Source of the DNA: JAJYUU01 sp963822955
GTDB lineage: Bacteria > Actinomycetota > Actinomycetes > Streptosporangiales > Streptosporangiaceae
DNA: 64,000 bases
Reading direction: 5' to 3'
NCBI GenBank assembly: GCA_963822955.1
Contig: CAWGJS010000007.1
Location: 1,054,001-1,118,000, forward strand
How positions within the stretch are numbered: the first letter of the stretch is position 1; every line of letters begins with the position of its first letter. A program made the translations under genes and the position numbers. Positions 16,854-25,320 of this stretch are shown in pieces. Below the pieces are notes generated by a model. The model worked only from the letters and a program-made list of their open reading frames with translations, made no database searches and had not been told where the DNA came from.

Positions 16854-18172
16854 ACGCCGACGTGCTCGTCGCCGGCGCCGGGCCGGCCGGGCTGGCAGCA
16901 GCGATCGAACTGCGCCGGCTCGGCATCGGCGATGTGCTGGTGGTCGACCGCGAGCAGGAGGCCGGCGGCATCCCGCGGCACTGCGCGCACACCGGGTATG
17001 GCATCCGCGACCTGCGCAGGCTGATGAACGGGCCGGCTTACGCGCGGTATTACCGCCAGGCTGCGAGTGCCGCCGGTGTCACAGTACGCACGGGAACGAC
17101 GCTGACCAGATGGCCGACGGCCGACAGCACCCGGGCGGCCGGCACCGCGATCAGCGCGACACTGACCAGCCAGGCCGGGATCGAGGACGTGCAGGCCGGT
17201 GCAGTCCTGCTCGCCACCGGCTGCCGTGAGCGGCCCCGGCCAGCCCGGCTGGTGCCCGGCAGCCGACCGGCCGGCGTGCTGACCACCGGCGAGCTCCAGC
17301 AGCGCGTCGTCCTGCACGGGCAGCGGCTGACCGGCCGCGCGGTGGTGGTCGGCGCCGAGCACGTGAGCTTCTCAGCGATGCTGACCCTGCTGCATGCAGG
17401 CGCCGAGGTGACGGCGCTAGTTACCGACCAGCCACGGCACCAGAGCTTCGCCGCGTTCCGGCTGGCCGCGCAGCTGCGCTGGCGGGTGCCGGTCTGGACG
17501 CGATCCGCGGTAACCGCGATTGCCGGCCGCGATAAGGTCTCCGGCGTCATGCTGCGGGACGAACACGACGGCTCGGTTCGCGCTGTGCCGTGCGAGCTCG
17601 TCGTCTTCACCGGTGACTGGATCCCGGACCACGAGCTGGCCAGGCTTGCAGGCGCCGACCTTGACCCCGGCACGCGCGGGCCGTCGGTGGACACGGCGCT
17701 GCACACGTCGGTTGCAGGGATGTTCGCGGCAGGCAACCTCATTCACGCCGCCGAGACCGCGGACGTGGCGGCGCTCAGCGGCCGGCACGCCGCTGCGCAG
17801 ATCGCTGATTACCTGGCCGGCTGCTGTAGACCGACGGCTGCGCCTGGGTCGTCCGGTTCCGCTGAAGCGACCGGGTTCGCTGATAACGTGGCTGGCCGGC
17901 AAGTCCCCGTTCCAATCAAGGTCACCGAACCGCTGCTGTGGATTTCTCCGAATGCGGTCAGCCCGGCCAGCCCGGAGCCGCCGCGCGGGCAGTTCGTGTT
18001 GCGGTCGGGCGCCTTCGCCCGCCAGGCGCGGCTTGAGGTGCGCCAGGATGGGCGCTTGCTCGGGTCCGCGCACGCTCGCCTGGCACCGGGTCGGAGTGTC
18101 CGGCTGGACGGCCGATGGGCTCATCACGTCGATCCCGCGGGCGGACCGGTGCTGGTGACCGCGGGAGCTTAA
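16850..18172 (+). CDS. FAD/NAD(P)-dependent oxidoreductase, GlpB/HcnB-like partner subunit
   Basis: 440 residues, GTG start overlapping the upstream stop by 4 bases. Residues 3-35 hold the FAD motif VLVAGAGPAGLAAAIELRRL; the substrate region GGIPRHCAHTGYGIRDLRRL is conserved in partners of BFD-containing dehydrogenases. A second nucleotide fold, LTGRAVVVGAEHVSFSAMLT, lies around residue 165, and FAAGNLIHAAETADVAALSG is the C-terminal FAD contact. The last 90 residues form a small beta domain (LRSGAFARQARLEVRQDGRL), like the separate third subunit or DUF1667-type domain in some operons. It forms the second half of the dehydrogenase with the preceding protein. Confidence 0.8.
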   Translation: MNADVLVAGAGPAGLAAAIELRRLGIGDVLVVDREQEAGGIPRHCAHTGYGIRDLRRLMNGPAYARYYRQAASAAGVTVRTGTTLTRWPTADSTRAAGTAISATLTSQAGIEDVQAGAVLLATGCRERPRPARLVPGSRPAGVLTTGELQQRVVLHGQRLTGRAVVVGAEHVSFSAMLTLLHAGAEVTALVTDQPRHQSFAAFRLAAQLRWRVPVWTRSAVTAIAGRDKVSGVMLRDEHDGSVRAVPCELVVFTGDWIPDHELARLAGADLDPGTRGPSVDTALHTSVAGMFAAGNLIHAAETADVAALSGRHAAAQIADYLAGCCRPTAAPGSSGSAEATGFADNVAGRQVPVPIKVTEPLLWISPNAVSPASPEPPRGQFVLRSGAFARQARLEVRQDGRLLGSAHARLAPGRSVRLDGRWAHHVDPAGGPVLVTAGA

Positions 18173-18700
18173 GGTGACTGCCGCTGGCGGCCCAAGCACT
18201 TCCAGCAGGCGCGCTCTGCCGCGTGCGCACCGGCACAGCAGCGTGCACTCGGAGACGCCGAGCATGCTGCTGGCATCGGCGACCGAGAAACCGAGCATGT
18301 CCACGAGCACCAAGGCCGACTGCTGCTCGATGACCAGATGCCGCATCGCTGCCATCACGTCGCAGCCGTTCGTGCACGAGGCGGCGCGCCGCATGCGATC
18401 CAGGCACGCCTGCACCACAATCCGGGAGAGGCACGTCGCTACGGCATCGCAGCCCTGGAATTCGGATGCCTTCCTGAAGGCCAGGATCATGGCGTCATGC
18501 AAGGCATCGGCAGCGCGGCCAGCGTCACCGAGCATCCGGATCGCAATCGCCCACAGGCCCTGCTTGTGCCGGCTGAACAGAGCGCAGAACGCGCCCGGGT
18601 CGCCTTGGAGGTGCATGTGAAGCAGCTCAGCGTCCGGCAGATCGGCCGCACGCGCCGAGACTGGACCGTTGCGCGCGGGGCTAGGTGACCGGCGGCTCAC
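17417..18700 (-). CDS. Degenerate SigM-like ECF sigma factor with long antisense extension
   Basis: Residues 20-175 (about 18640-18173) look like a SigM-group ECF sigma factor. Region 2 reads LPDAELLHMHLQGDPGAFCA, AADALHDAMILAFRKASEF and LSRIVVQACLDRMRR; region 4 reads ALVLVDMLGFSVADASSMLG and CARGRARL. There are defects: the conserved region-2 Trp before LxRIVVxA is Cys, about 30 residues between regions 2 and 4 are missing, and the recognition-helix 'TVKSRCARGRARL' has become TLLCRCARGRARL. No stop follows at the expected end; the frame stays open to 17417 as antisense of the oxidoreductase gene, with no domain there. Probably a pseudogene; the conserved part is what to trust. Confidence 0.55.
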   Translation of the reverse strand: MSRRSPSPARNGPVSARAADLPDAELLHMHLQGDPGAFCALFSRHKQGLWAIAIRMLGDAGRAADALHDAMILAFRKASEFQGCDAVATCLSRIVVQACLDRMRRAASCTNGCDVMAAMRHLVIEQQSALVLVDMLGFSVADASSMLGVSECTLLCRCARGRARLLEVLGPPAAVTLSSRGHQHRSARGIDVMSPSAVQPDTPTRCQASVRGPEQAPILAHLKPRLAGEGARPQHELPARRLRAGRADRIRRNPQQRFGDLDWNGDLPASHVISEPGRFSGTGRPRRSRRSTAAGQVISDLRSGVPAAERRHVRGLGGVNEVACREHPCNRRVQRRVHRRPARAGVKVGACKPGQLVVRDPVTGEDDELARHSANRAVVFVPQHDAGDLIAAGNRGYRGSRPDRHPPAQLRGQPERGEALVPWLVGN

Positions 18701-18705
18701 CGGTC

Positions 18706-19008
18706 TCAGCCTCTGCGCTGGCGAGGGATCCGCTCGTCGAGCAGGGCCTGCCGGGCAACCGCGCGCAGCACGGCGCCGGCGCCTCGGCCGGAATCCGAGT
18801 CACGCACGAGCAGATGGTTGCTGATGCCGCTAACCCCGGGGGCGCGCCGCGCTGCGTCCTGCGCCAGGTACTTCTCCGGCACGCTGCCGACCGTCCCGCG
18901 CAGCGTCACGACGCCACCCTCGGCGAATACGGCAATATCATCGCTATCTACCTGCGGCTCCCAGACCAGCTCTGCGGTCACACTGGCCTGCAGGTCCCCG
19001 TCCGTCAT
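18706..19008 (-). CDS. BON-domain protein
   Basis: 100 residues. The single BON domain spans residues 8-70: LQASVTAELVWEPQVDSDDI, then AVFAEGGVVTLRGTVGSVPE, then KYLAQDAARRAPGVSGISNH. The strand-turn 'G.VTL.G.V' and the 'A..A...GV..V.N.L' helix are diagnostic. BON modules bind lipid or protein surfaces; stand-alone cytoplasmic copies in actinomycetes are usually stress-linked. No signal peptide is present. It ends 5 bases before the start of the sigma-like frame, so the two were likely cotranscribed. The 290 bases between this gene and the LuxR regulator hold no gene. Confidence 0.8.
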   Translation of the reverse strand: MTDGDLQASVTAELVWEPQVDSDDIAVFAEGGVVTLRGTVGSVPEKYLAQDAARRAPGVSGISNHLLVRDSDSGRGAGAVLRAVARQALLDERIPRQRRG

Positions 19009-19300
19009 GGTTCATCCCCTTGTCTGGCCATCGCCTGTGGGCCGTGGCCCGATCTCGTCGAGGCGCCTCCCGGCCTCGTCTCTTAGCAGCCTAGGGAGAC
19101 TGGCCGCTGGTCGAATCTGCGAAATCCCCAGTCCACGCCCGCCATTCCCGGTGGCCGGAAGCCGGGCCTAGGGCGAGCCCGGCACGGGCGGTGTCACCTG
19201 CGACAGGGCTAGGGATTTCCCCGATTCGAGCTCGCTGGCTCCGCGCTGGGCTCACGTGGAGGCTCACGGCGGACGTCCGGTATGCCGCTCTTGAGAGGCG

Positions 19301-22159
19301 TCAGCCCGGGACCGGCCGGGGGCTGGCGAGCAGGTTCCTGGCAAGCTGGGCCCGTGAGGTCACGCCGAGCTTCCTGAAGACCTTGCCGAGGTGGTACTCG
19401 ACGGTGCGCGGGCTGATGAAGAGCTGAGCAGCGATCTGGTTATTCGACTCGCCTTCGGCAGCCAGGCCGGCAACGCGAGCTTCCTGCGGGGTCAGGTCGA
19501 AATTCGTCGCCTGAGTGCGGGTCCGCGCACGCTCCCCACTGGCCGACAGTTCGGTTGCGGCTCGCGCGGAGAATCCCTCCGCGCCCATCCTGTCGAACAT
19601 GTCGTAAGCGGCTCTGAGTTCGCGGCGAGCATCGCGCCGGCGCTTGGCCCTGCGCAGCCACTGCCCATAGCGCAAGTGTGCTCGGGCCAGCTCAAACGCG
19701 TTACGGCTATGCTCCAGGTGGCTGATTGCTTCCTGGTAGTTACTCTCCGCACGATCGCCGTCACTGAGCAGCGCAGCGCAGCCGGACCGCTTTCCGAGCG
19801 CCACGGGCGTGCCGACGGCGAGCGTCCGCTCGGACAAGGTGCCGAAAGCGGTCGTTGCTTCGCGCTGCCGATTGCTACGCCAGGCTGCTTCGACTAGCTC
19901 AGGCAAGATCAGCTCGGTGACGAAGGGGACATCGTCCTCGACGACGGTCATCGCCATATCCACCGCGCGGTCGTAGTCGCCGGTCCACAGATCCGCGACA
20001 GCCACAATGGTGCGGCCGACGTCAGCGATGCCCCCGTACCCGAGCCCAATGGACTCCTGGATCCGGGCCTCGGCAGCCTGCCTGGCTTCAGCCACGCGCC
20101 CGGTGTAGAGCAGCACCAGGCCTTCGCTCAGGCCATCGACGCCAGCGACCGGCCGGTTGCCGCCAACTGCCATGATCTCCCGCATCTCCGCCAGCCCGTC
20201 CTTAGCGTCGGTGAGGCGCCCGGTTAGGCAGGCACCAACAGCCCGCATTGCCAAGGCAGCCGGTATCAGCGTGAGCGCTCCCTGCGCTCGTGCAGTGCGC
20301 AGCCAGGCGCCCGCGACATCGGGCATCCTGTCATCCCAGACGCTCCCGGCAGCGAACGCCGCCAGCCCGTACCACTGCAGCCCGGACAGAGGATCGAGGC
20401 TTGCGGACAGCAGCCGGCTAATCGCAGCACGAAGCGGCGCAATCGAAGTGGCGTATCCGACTGCAAACCTGGCCGCGAGCCCCTCCAGCAAGAGGTCGGC
20501 CCCGTTGGCCTCCGACTGGGGTGGTCGCGGGAACGCCATAGCAGCCGCCGCCAGCTCCCGAGTCTGAGCGGCACCAGCCCAGAGGGACGCTCTCATCGCG
20601 GCTAGCATCGCCTCGCGGGCCTCGCACTTGCCAGGGCCTAGGCGCTGCGCCACAGCAGCGAGCACCGTCGCGGATTCGGCAGTCCGCCCTTCGGCGAACA
20701 GGATCTCACCTCGCAACCGCTCGGCCTGTGCCCGCGCGCCGGGGTCCTGCAACCGGGGAAGCGCGGCCTCGACCAGATCGTGCGCGGCGTCGGGATGCCC
20801 GGTCTTGAGGCTAGCTCCAGCCAGCATCAGCTCGCGACGCGCCTGATGGCCGTCGTCGACTGACAAGTCGATTGAGCGGCGCAGGAGCGCAGCCGCGGCG
20901 CCGAGGCCGCCGCGCTCATGAGCGCGCCACGCAGCGTGCTCAAGTGCAGTAGCGACGCACTCATCCGGCCGTGCTGCAGCAGCTCCCTGGTGCCAGGCTC
21001 GCAGGTCTGGCTGGCCGGAGTTCACCGCAGCGCTCAGCTGCAGGTGCGCGCGCTTGCGGTCGGAGTCCGCAGCGCCGTGATAGACCACCGACCGGATGAT
21101 GGGATGACGGAACCGAACGCATTCAGTCGAGAGCTCGATCAGGCCCGCCGATTCGGCGGCAGCTGTAGTCGCGTCGGCGTCGATGCCGGCCTCATAGGTG
21201 GCTCGCCACAATATCGCCCGGTCGCTGCCAACATTGGCCGCCGCGAGCAGCAGGAACGCCCGCATTTCCGGATCCAGGTCGGCTACCCGGCTTGCGAACC
21301 GGCGGGCGAGCCGAGCGCCCACCGGCAGCGGGCCTGGCAGGGCCGCCCGACCGGCCAGCTCATCGGCGCTGAACTCCGTCCCGATCTCTACAAGAGCCAG
21401 CGGATTCCGCTCGGTATGGGTCAGTATGCGATCGACCATCCGGTCGTCAATCTGCGACGGGGCTACGGAGCGCAGCAGCTGGCGGGCTTCTGCCGGCGGC
21501 AGTCCGCCGAGCTGCAGAGCAGGGAGCTGCTCGAACGCGTCTGCTGGTTCAGGCTGGGTGATGGCGATCACCATGCCAACGCGGTCGGCGTAGAGCCGAC
21601 GGGCCACGAATGGCAGCGCGCGAGCTGACTCCGTATCCAGCCACTGCCCGTCATCGATCAGGCACAGCACTGGCTGCTCTTCGGCGGCCTGGGCCAGCAA
21701 GGTCAGCGCGGCAAGTCCCACCAGGAACAGGTCAGGGGGCGGCCCTTCAGCCATCCCGAACGCGACTTGCAGCGCCCGTCGCTGAGGACCGGGCAGCCTT
21801 TGGATTCCGGAAAGAACCGGTATGAGAAGCTGATGCAGCGCAGCAAACTCCAGGCCGATCTCGCTCTCGAACCCGGTGACGCCGCAGATCCGCATATCAG
21901 GTGCAGAATCCGCGGCATACCCCAGCAGCGCCGTCTTGCCCAGCCCGACACAGCCGCGGATCACCAGGGTCGAACTAAACCCGCCGCGCACCGACTCCAG
22001 AACGGCGTCGATCGCCGACCGTTCCTCCCGGCGATCCAACAGACCCAGGCCAGCTTCGGGCCTGTCCTGATCGACGGGCGGCCATAGTGGTCCCGATCGG
22101 CTACGCCACTGCCGGGCTGAGGCCGACCCGCTGCGACCACCCTGGTCCGCCGTCACCAC
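19301..22159 (-). CDS. Large ATP-binding LuxR-family (LAL) transcriptional regulator
   Basis: 952 residues, the standard LAL size. An N-terminal AAA/NB-ARC-like ATPase has Walker A at GCVGLGKTALLGYAADSAPD (usually 'GEPGIGKT', here a Cys-Val variant that keeps GKT) and Walker B at PVLCLIDDGQWLD. The middle 500 residues are alanine-rich helical repeats of the TPR/MalT type. The C-terminal 60 residues are the LuxR DNA-binding domain: LTPQEARVAGLAAEGESNNQ, then IAAQLFISPRTVEYHLGKVF. Such proteins are ATP- and ligand-dependent activators, often of secondary metabolism or transport. It is monocistronic here, so its target is not evident. Confidence 0.88.
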   Translation of the reverse strand: MVTADQGGRSGSASARQWRSRSGPLWPPVDQDRPEAGLGLLDRREERSAIDAVLESVRGGFSSTLVIRGCVGLGKTALLGYAADSAPDMRICGVTGFESEIGLEFAALHQLLIPVLSGIQRLPGPQRRALQVAFGMAEGPPPDLFLVGLAALTLLAQAAEEQPVLCLIDDGQWLDTESARALPFVARRLYADRVGMVIAITQPEPADAFEQLPALQLGGLPPAEARQLLRSVAPSQIDDRMVDRILTHTERNPLALVEIGTEFSADELAGRAALPGPLPVGARLARRFASRVADLDPEMRAFLLLAAANVGSDRAILWRATYEAGIDADATTAAAESAGLIELSTECVRFRHPIIRSVVYHGAADSDRKRAHLQLSAAVNSGQPDLRAWHQGAAAARPDECVATALEHAAWRAHERGGLGAAAALLRRSIDLSVDDGHQARRELMLAGASLKTGHPDAAHDLVEAALPRLQDPGARAQAERLRGEILFAEGRTAESATVLAAVAQRLGPGKCEAREAMLAAMRASLWAGAAQTRELAAAAMAFPRPPQSEANGADLLLEGLAARFAVGYATSIAPLRAAISRLLSASLDPLSGLQWYGLAAFAAGSVWDDRMPDVAGAWLRTARAQGALTLIPAALAMRAVGACLTGRLTDAKDGLAEMREIMAVGGNRPVAGVDGLSEGLVLLYTGRVAEARQAAEARIQESIGLGYGGIADVGRTIVAVADLWTGDYDRAVDMAMTVVEDDVPFVTELILPELVEAAWRSNRQREATTAFGTLSERTLAVGTPVALGKRSGCAALLSDGDRAESNYQEAISHLEHSRNAFELARAHLRYGQWLRRAKRRRDARRELRAAYDMFDRMGAEGFSARAATELSASGERARTRTQATNFDLTPQEARVAGLAAEGESNNQIAAQLFISPRTVEYHLGKVFRKLGVTSRAQLARNLLASPRPVPG

Positions 22160-22273
22160 GCCGTCACCACCCCCCAGCCCAGCGTAACCACTCTCAGCCG
22201 AGGCTGACCGGGCGCACTCTCGTGGCTCGGAACCGCCTACTCAGAGCAGGCGTGCTGGGGCGTGCGCACGGGC

Positions 22274-23113
22274 TTACGCCGCAAGTCCCGTCCAGAGGTA
22301 CCGAATGCCGATCGCGACAACAAGCACGCCGAGGACACGGCGGATGAGCAGGTCGGGGAGCCGCGACTGGATGCGGGCGCCGGTATATGCGCCGGCCAGC
22401 CCGCCAACTCCGAGCGCGATGCCGGTCGGCCAGGCCGGGGCGATGGCCGCATGCTGATGGATCGACAGGATCATGAACGTGATCACGCCTGCGATCGAGG
22501 TAACGAAGGTCGACGCCAGCGCGGCAGGCGCGACCTCGGCCGGCGGGCGGCCTCCGGCGATCAGCATCGGCGCGAGGATCGAGCCGCCGCCGATCCCGTA
22601 GATCCCCCCCACGCAGCCGACCGCGCCTGCCAGCACGGTCAGCACCGGAGCCGGGAACACGGGCGCGGACCGGCCCCTCAGTCCGCCGGACTCGCCAGCC
22701 GGCGGCCGCGTCCCTGCGACCAACGTGCCGAGCGGGATCAGCAGAGCCGCGACGACCAGGCTGAAGACCTCCGGGCCAGGCAGCAGCTCGACCCGGATGA
22801 TCGATCCTGCGACCACGCCGGGCACGGTTCCGGCGATCAGGAGCAGCGAGAGCCGGCCGCCGCGCTGGCCCTGCCGCCAGTAGCGGTAGAGCGCGCCGGG
22901 AACGGCGACGACGTTGTACAGCAGGTTCGTCGGCGTGACCGCCGGGCTGGGAGTGCCCAGGACGCTGACCTGGAACGGCAGGAGGAGGACCGCGCCGGAG
23001 ACGCCGGCCGGCGTGGCCAGTACCGCGATGAGGTAGGCCGCGAGCAGCGCGACGACCTCTGACCAGCCAGGACCGAGCACCCGGTGACTGTAGCCAGGTG
23101 GCGGCCCGCCCAT
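22274..23113 (-). CDS. TauE/SafE-family membrane permease
   Basis: 279 residues with eight or so membrane spans in two similar halves. The first half has YLIAVLATPAGVSGAVLLLP and TPTNLLYNVVAVPGALYRYW; the second has VGCVGGIYGIGGGSILAPML and AALASTFVTSIAGVITFMIL. The G-I-G-G-G-S-I-L and 'P.N.l.Nv...p....r' motifs define the TauE/SafE group, which exports small sulphur anions such as sulphite or sulphoacetate. The substrate is not determined here. It ends 66 bases after... the CDF-like transporter gene upstream on the same strand, so both may share a transcript. Confidence 0.83.
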   Translation of the reverse strand: MGGPPPGYSHRVLGPGWSEVVALLAAYLIAVLATPAGVSGAVLLLPFQVSVLGTPSPAVTPTNLLYNVVAVPGALYRYWRQGQRGGRLSLLLIAGTVPGVVAGSIIRVELLPGPEVFSLVVAALLIPLGTLVAGTRPPAGESGGLRGRSAPVFPAPVLTVLAGAVGCVGGIYGIGGGSILAPMLIAGGRPPAEVAPAALASTFVTSIAGVITFMILSIHQHAAIAPAWPTGIALGVGGLAGAYTGARIQSRLPDLLIRRVLGVLVVAIGIRYLWTGLAA

Positions 23114-23179
23114 CAGATGATGATCGGCTAATTGCGCGGCGCAACCGCCGGCGGCCGCACAGCCCGTCAGCCCCGCAGT

Positions 23180-23803
23180 TCAGGCGCGGGCCGCGAACAC
23201 CTGGCGCACCTCGCGGGCCGCGTAGAACACGAGCACGTACCCCGCGGCCGGGTCGGCCCACCACCAGCCGGCCGCCGCGTTGAGCGTGAGGCCGAGCAGG
23301 ACCGCGACGGCCAGGATTCCGTCGACTGCCGTCACCCGGCCCTCGGTGAGCAGCACCGGATTGCCCAGCGCGCGTCCCGTTCGCGCCTTGCCCGCCGCCA
23401 GCGCGAACATGGCCGCGGCCGTAACTGCCGTCCAGACGATGCCGGGGACGGAGTGGCGGGGGTGGTAGCCGACGGCGAGCACGACAGTCGACTGGACCAG
23501 CAGGTAGACCGCCAGCGCTGCGAACGCGATGCCGATCAGCCGCATTGCCCGGTGCTGGCGCTCCTCCCCGGTGCCCGATAGGTCCCAGATCACCACGGTG
23601 GACGCACCGATCTCGATCAGGGAGTCAAGGCCGAAGCCGGCTAGCGCGACTGACCGGGCGGAGATGGCGGCGGCGGCCAGGACGACGATGCCGACGACAT
23701 TCCAGGTCAACGTCACGTACTCAAGCGCAAAGCCGCGCCGAAGCAGAGAAGCACGTGCCTGGCTATCGGCAACAGTCACGCCAGAATCCTGCCAGATTGG
23801 CAT
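23180..23803 (-). CDS. Cation-efflux (CDF)-like membrane transporter
   Basis: 207 residues from the ATG at 23803; a GTG at 23779 with AGGA upstream is an equally good start. Membrane segments are VTLTWNVVGIVVLAAAAISA, then VALAGFGLDSLIEIGASTVV, then LIGIAFAALAVYLLVQSTVV and three more. The 'GFGLDSLIE' and 'VDGILA...L' motifs place acidic residues where cation diffusion facilitators bind metal. The C-terminal cytoplasmic metal-sensing domain of true CDF proteins is missing (the chain ends at REVRQVFAARA), as in the shorter actinobacterial branch of the family. The metal is unknown. Confidence 0.75.
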   Translation of the reverse strand: MPIWQDSGVTVADSQARASLLRRGFALEYVTLTWNVVGIVVLAAAAISARSVALAGFGLDSLIEIGASTVVIWDLSGTGEERQHRAMRLIGIAFAALAVYLLVQSTVVLAVGYHPRHSVPGIVWTAVTAAAMFALAAGKARTGRALGNPVLLTEGRVTAVDGILAVAVLLGLTLNAAAGWWWADPAAGYVLVFYAAREVRQVFAARA

Positions 23804-23878
23804 AGTCGCCGGACAACCGCGCCGCCGCGCCCGGCGGGCGCTCACGGCAGCCGCCCGCCAGTCAACTACGTTGGTGTC

Positions 23879-25309
23879 ATGGCGACCGCGAAGCGTGACG
23901 GCACGGCCAGCGCGAGTCCCGGCCCGACAATCTTCGTCCTCTTCGGCGCGACCGGCGACCTGGCCAAGCGCATGGTCATTCCGGCGTTCTACCGCCTCGC
24001 TCAGGAAAATCTGCTGCCGAAGGACTGGCTACTTATCGGGAACGGGCGGGGCGACATCGCGCATGAGGATTTCCGCGCGCACGTGCGCGAGGCGCTCACC
24101 GAGTTCGGGCCGAAGCCAGAGGAGCCTGCGTGGGATTCCTTCGCTCAGCGCGTGTTCTTTGCCGGCGGCGGCTTCTCGACCGACAGCCCCGGCAGCATGC
24201 TGTACGTACTCGATCAGGGACGTAAGGAACTTGGCGGCGACCCGCAGTTCGTGCACTACCTCGCGGTGCCCCCGGTCGCGTTCACCGAGCTCACGAAGGC
24301 GCTAGGCCATCATGGCCTGGCAGCGGGCGCCAGGGTCGTGTACGAGAAACCGTTCGGGACCTCGCCGGAGAACTTCCGTGAGCTCGACCGGACCGTGCAC
24401 TCTGTGCTTGACGAGCAGCAGGTCTACCGGATCGACCACTTCCTCGGCAAGGAAGCGACGCAGGACCTGCACGTACTGCGGTTCGCCAATGGACTGTTCG
24501 ACGGCATGTGGGACCGCGAGCAGATCGAGTCCGTTCAGATCGACGTGCCGGAGAAGCTCGGCATCACCGACCGCTCGGTGTTCTACGACAACACTGGCGC
24601 GGTCCTGGACATGATGGTCACGCACCTGTTCCAGGTAGCCGCCGAGGTGGCCATGGAACCGCCCGCGAGCCTGTCCGCCGCCGACCTTCAGGCACGCAGG
24701 GAGAAGGTCATCAACTGCTTCCGGCCGATCGATCCCGCAGAGGTCGTTCTCGGTCAGTTCGCCGGATACCGAGATGTTCCCGGCGTCGATCCCACGTCGG
24801 ACCAGAACACTTTCGTTGCCGCGCGGCTCTGGATCGACAACGACCGCTGGCGCGGCGTGCCGTTCTACCTGCGAACCGGCAAGCGCCTGGCGGCGACGCG
24901 GCAGCGGGTCAGCCTGATCCTGCGCAAGCCGGGCGGCCCGCTCGCGAGGCAGCTGCCTGACGACGCCAACGTGCTGTCGTTCTCGCTGGCCGGCGACGGC
25001 GAGATCGACATGTCGCTCGTGGCCAAGAGGCCAGGCGCGGGCCTGGCCCTCGATGACGCATGCGCCACGATCCCGCTGTCCACCCTGACGGGCGCCGATC
25101 CGCTGCCGGCCTACGTCCGGCTGATTCACGACGTGCTGATCGGTGACCGGTCGCTGTTCACCCGGCCGGACGGACTGGCGGCGGCCTGGAAGGTGATCGA
25201 CCCGCTGCTGACGAACCCGCCCGAGGTTGAGTCCTATGCACCCGGGTCGTGGGGGCCAGCGCAGGCCCGGAAGCTCGTCGAGCCAGCACGGTGGCTGCTC
25301 GGCCAGTGA
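23879..25309 (+). CDS. zwf: Glucose-6-phosphate 1-dehydrogenase
   Basis: 476 residues. The coenzyme fold FVLFGATGDLAKRMVIPAFY carries the GxxGDLA motif, YEKPFGTSPENFRELD follows, and RIDHFLGKEATQDL is the active-site signature with the substrate-binding His-Lys. LRTGKRLAATRQRVSLILRK supplies a further phosphate-binding Lys. The enzyme oxidises glucose 6-phosphate to 6-phosphogluconolactone, the entry step of the oxidative pentose phosphate pathway, in the cytoplasm. It is not next to gnd, tal or opcA, so this is probably a second, stand-alone zwf copy rather than the one in the pentose phosphate cluster. It converges on the TehA-like gene with an 11-base gap. Confidence 0.93.
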   Translation: MATAKRDGTASASPGPTIFVLFGATGDLAKRMVIPAFYRLAQENLLPKDWLLIGNGRGDIAHEDFRAHVREALTEFGPKPEEPAWDSFAQRVFFAGGGFSTDSPGSMLYVLDQGRKELGGDPQFVHYLAVPPVAFTELTKALGHHGLAAGARVVYEKPFGTSPENFRELDRTVHSVLDEQQVYRIDHFLGKEATQDLHVLRFANGLFDGMWDREQIESVQIDVPEKLGITDRSVFYDNTGAVLDMMVTHLFQVAAEVAMEPPASLSAADLQARREKVINCFRPIDPAEVVLGQFAGYRDVPGVDPTSDQNTFVAARLWIDNDRWRGVPFYLRTGKRLAATRQRVSLILRKPGGPLARQLPDDANVLSFSLAGDGEIDMSLVAKRPGAGLALDDACATIPLSTLTGADPLPAYVRLIHDVLIGDRSLFTRPDGLAAAWKVIDPLLTNPPEVESYAPGSWGPAQARKLVEPARWLLGQ

Positions 25310-25320
25310 TGTCAGCGCGC

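Noticed and set aside
22194..23264. 356-codon minus-strand frame overlapping the TauE/SafE gene
   Set aside because: Out of frame with the recognised transporter on the same strand; Arg/Pro-rich and without membrane helices.
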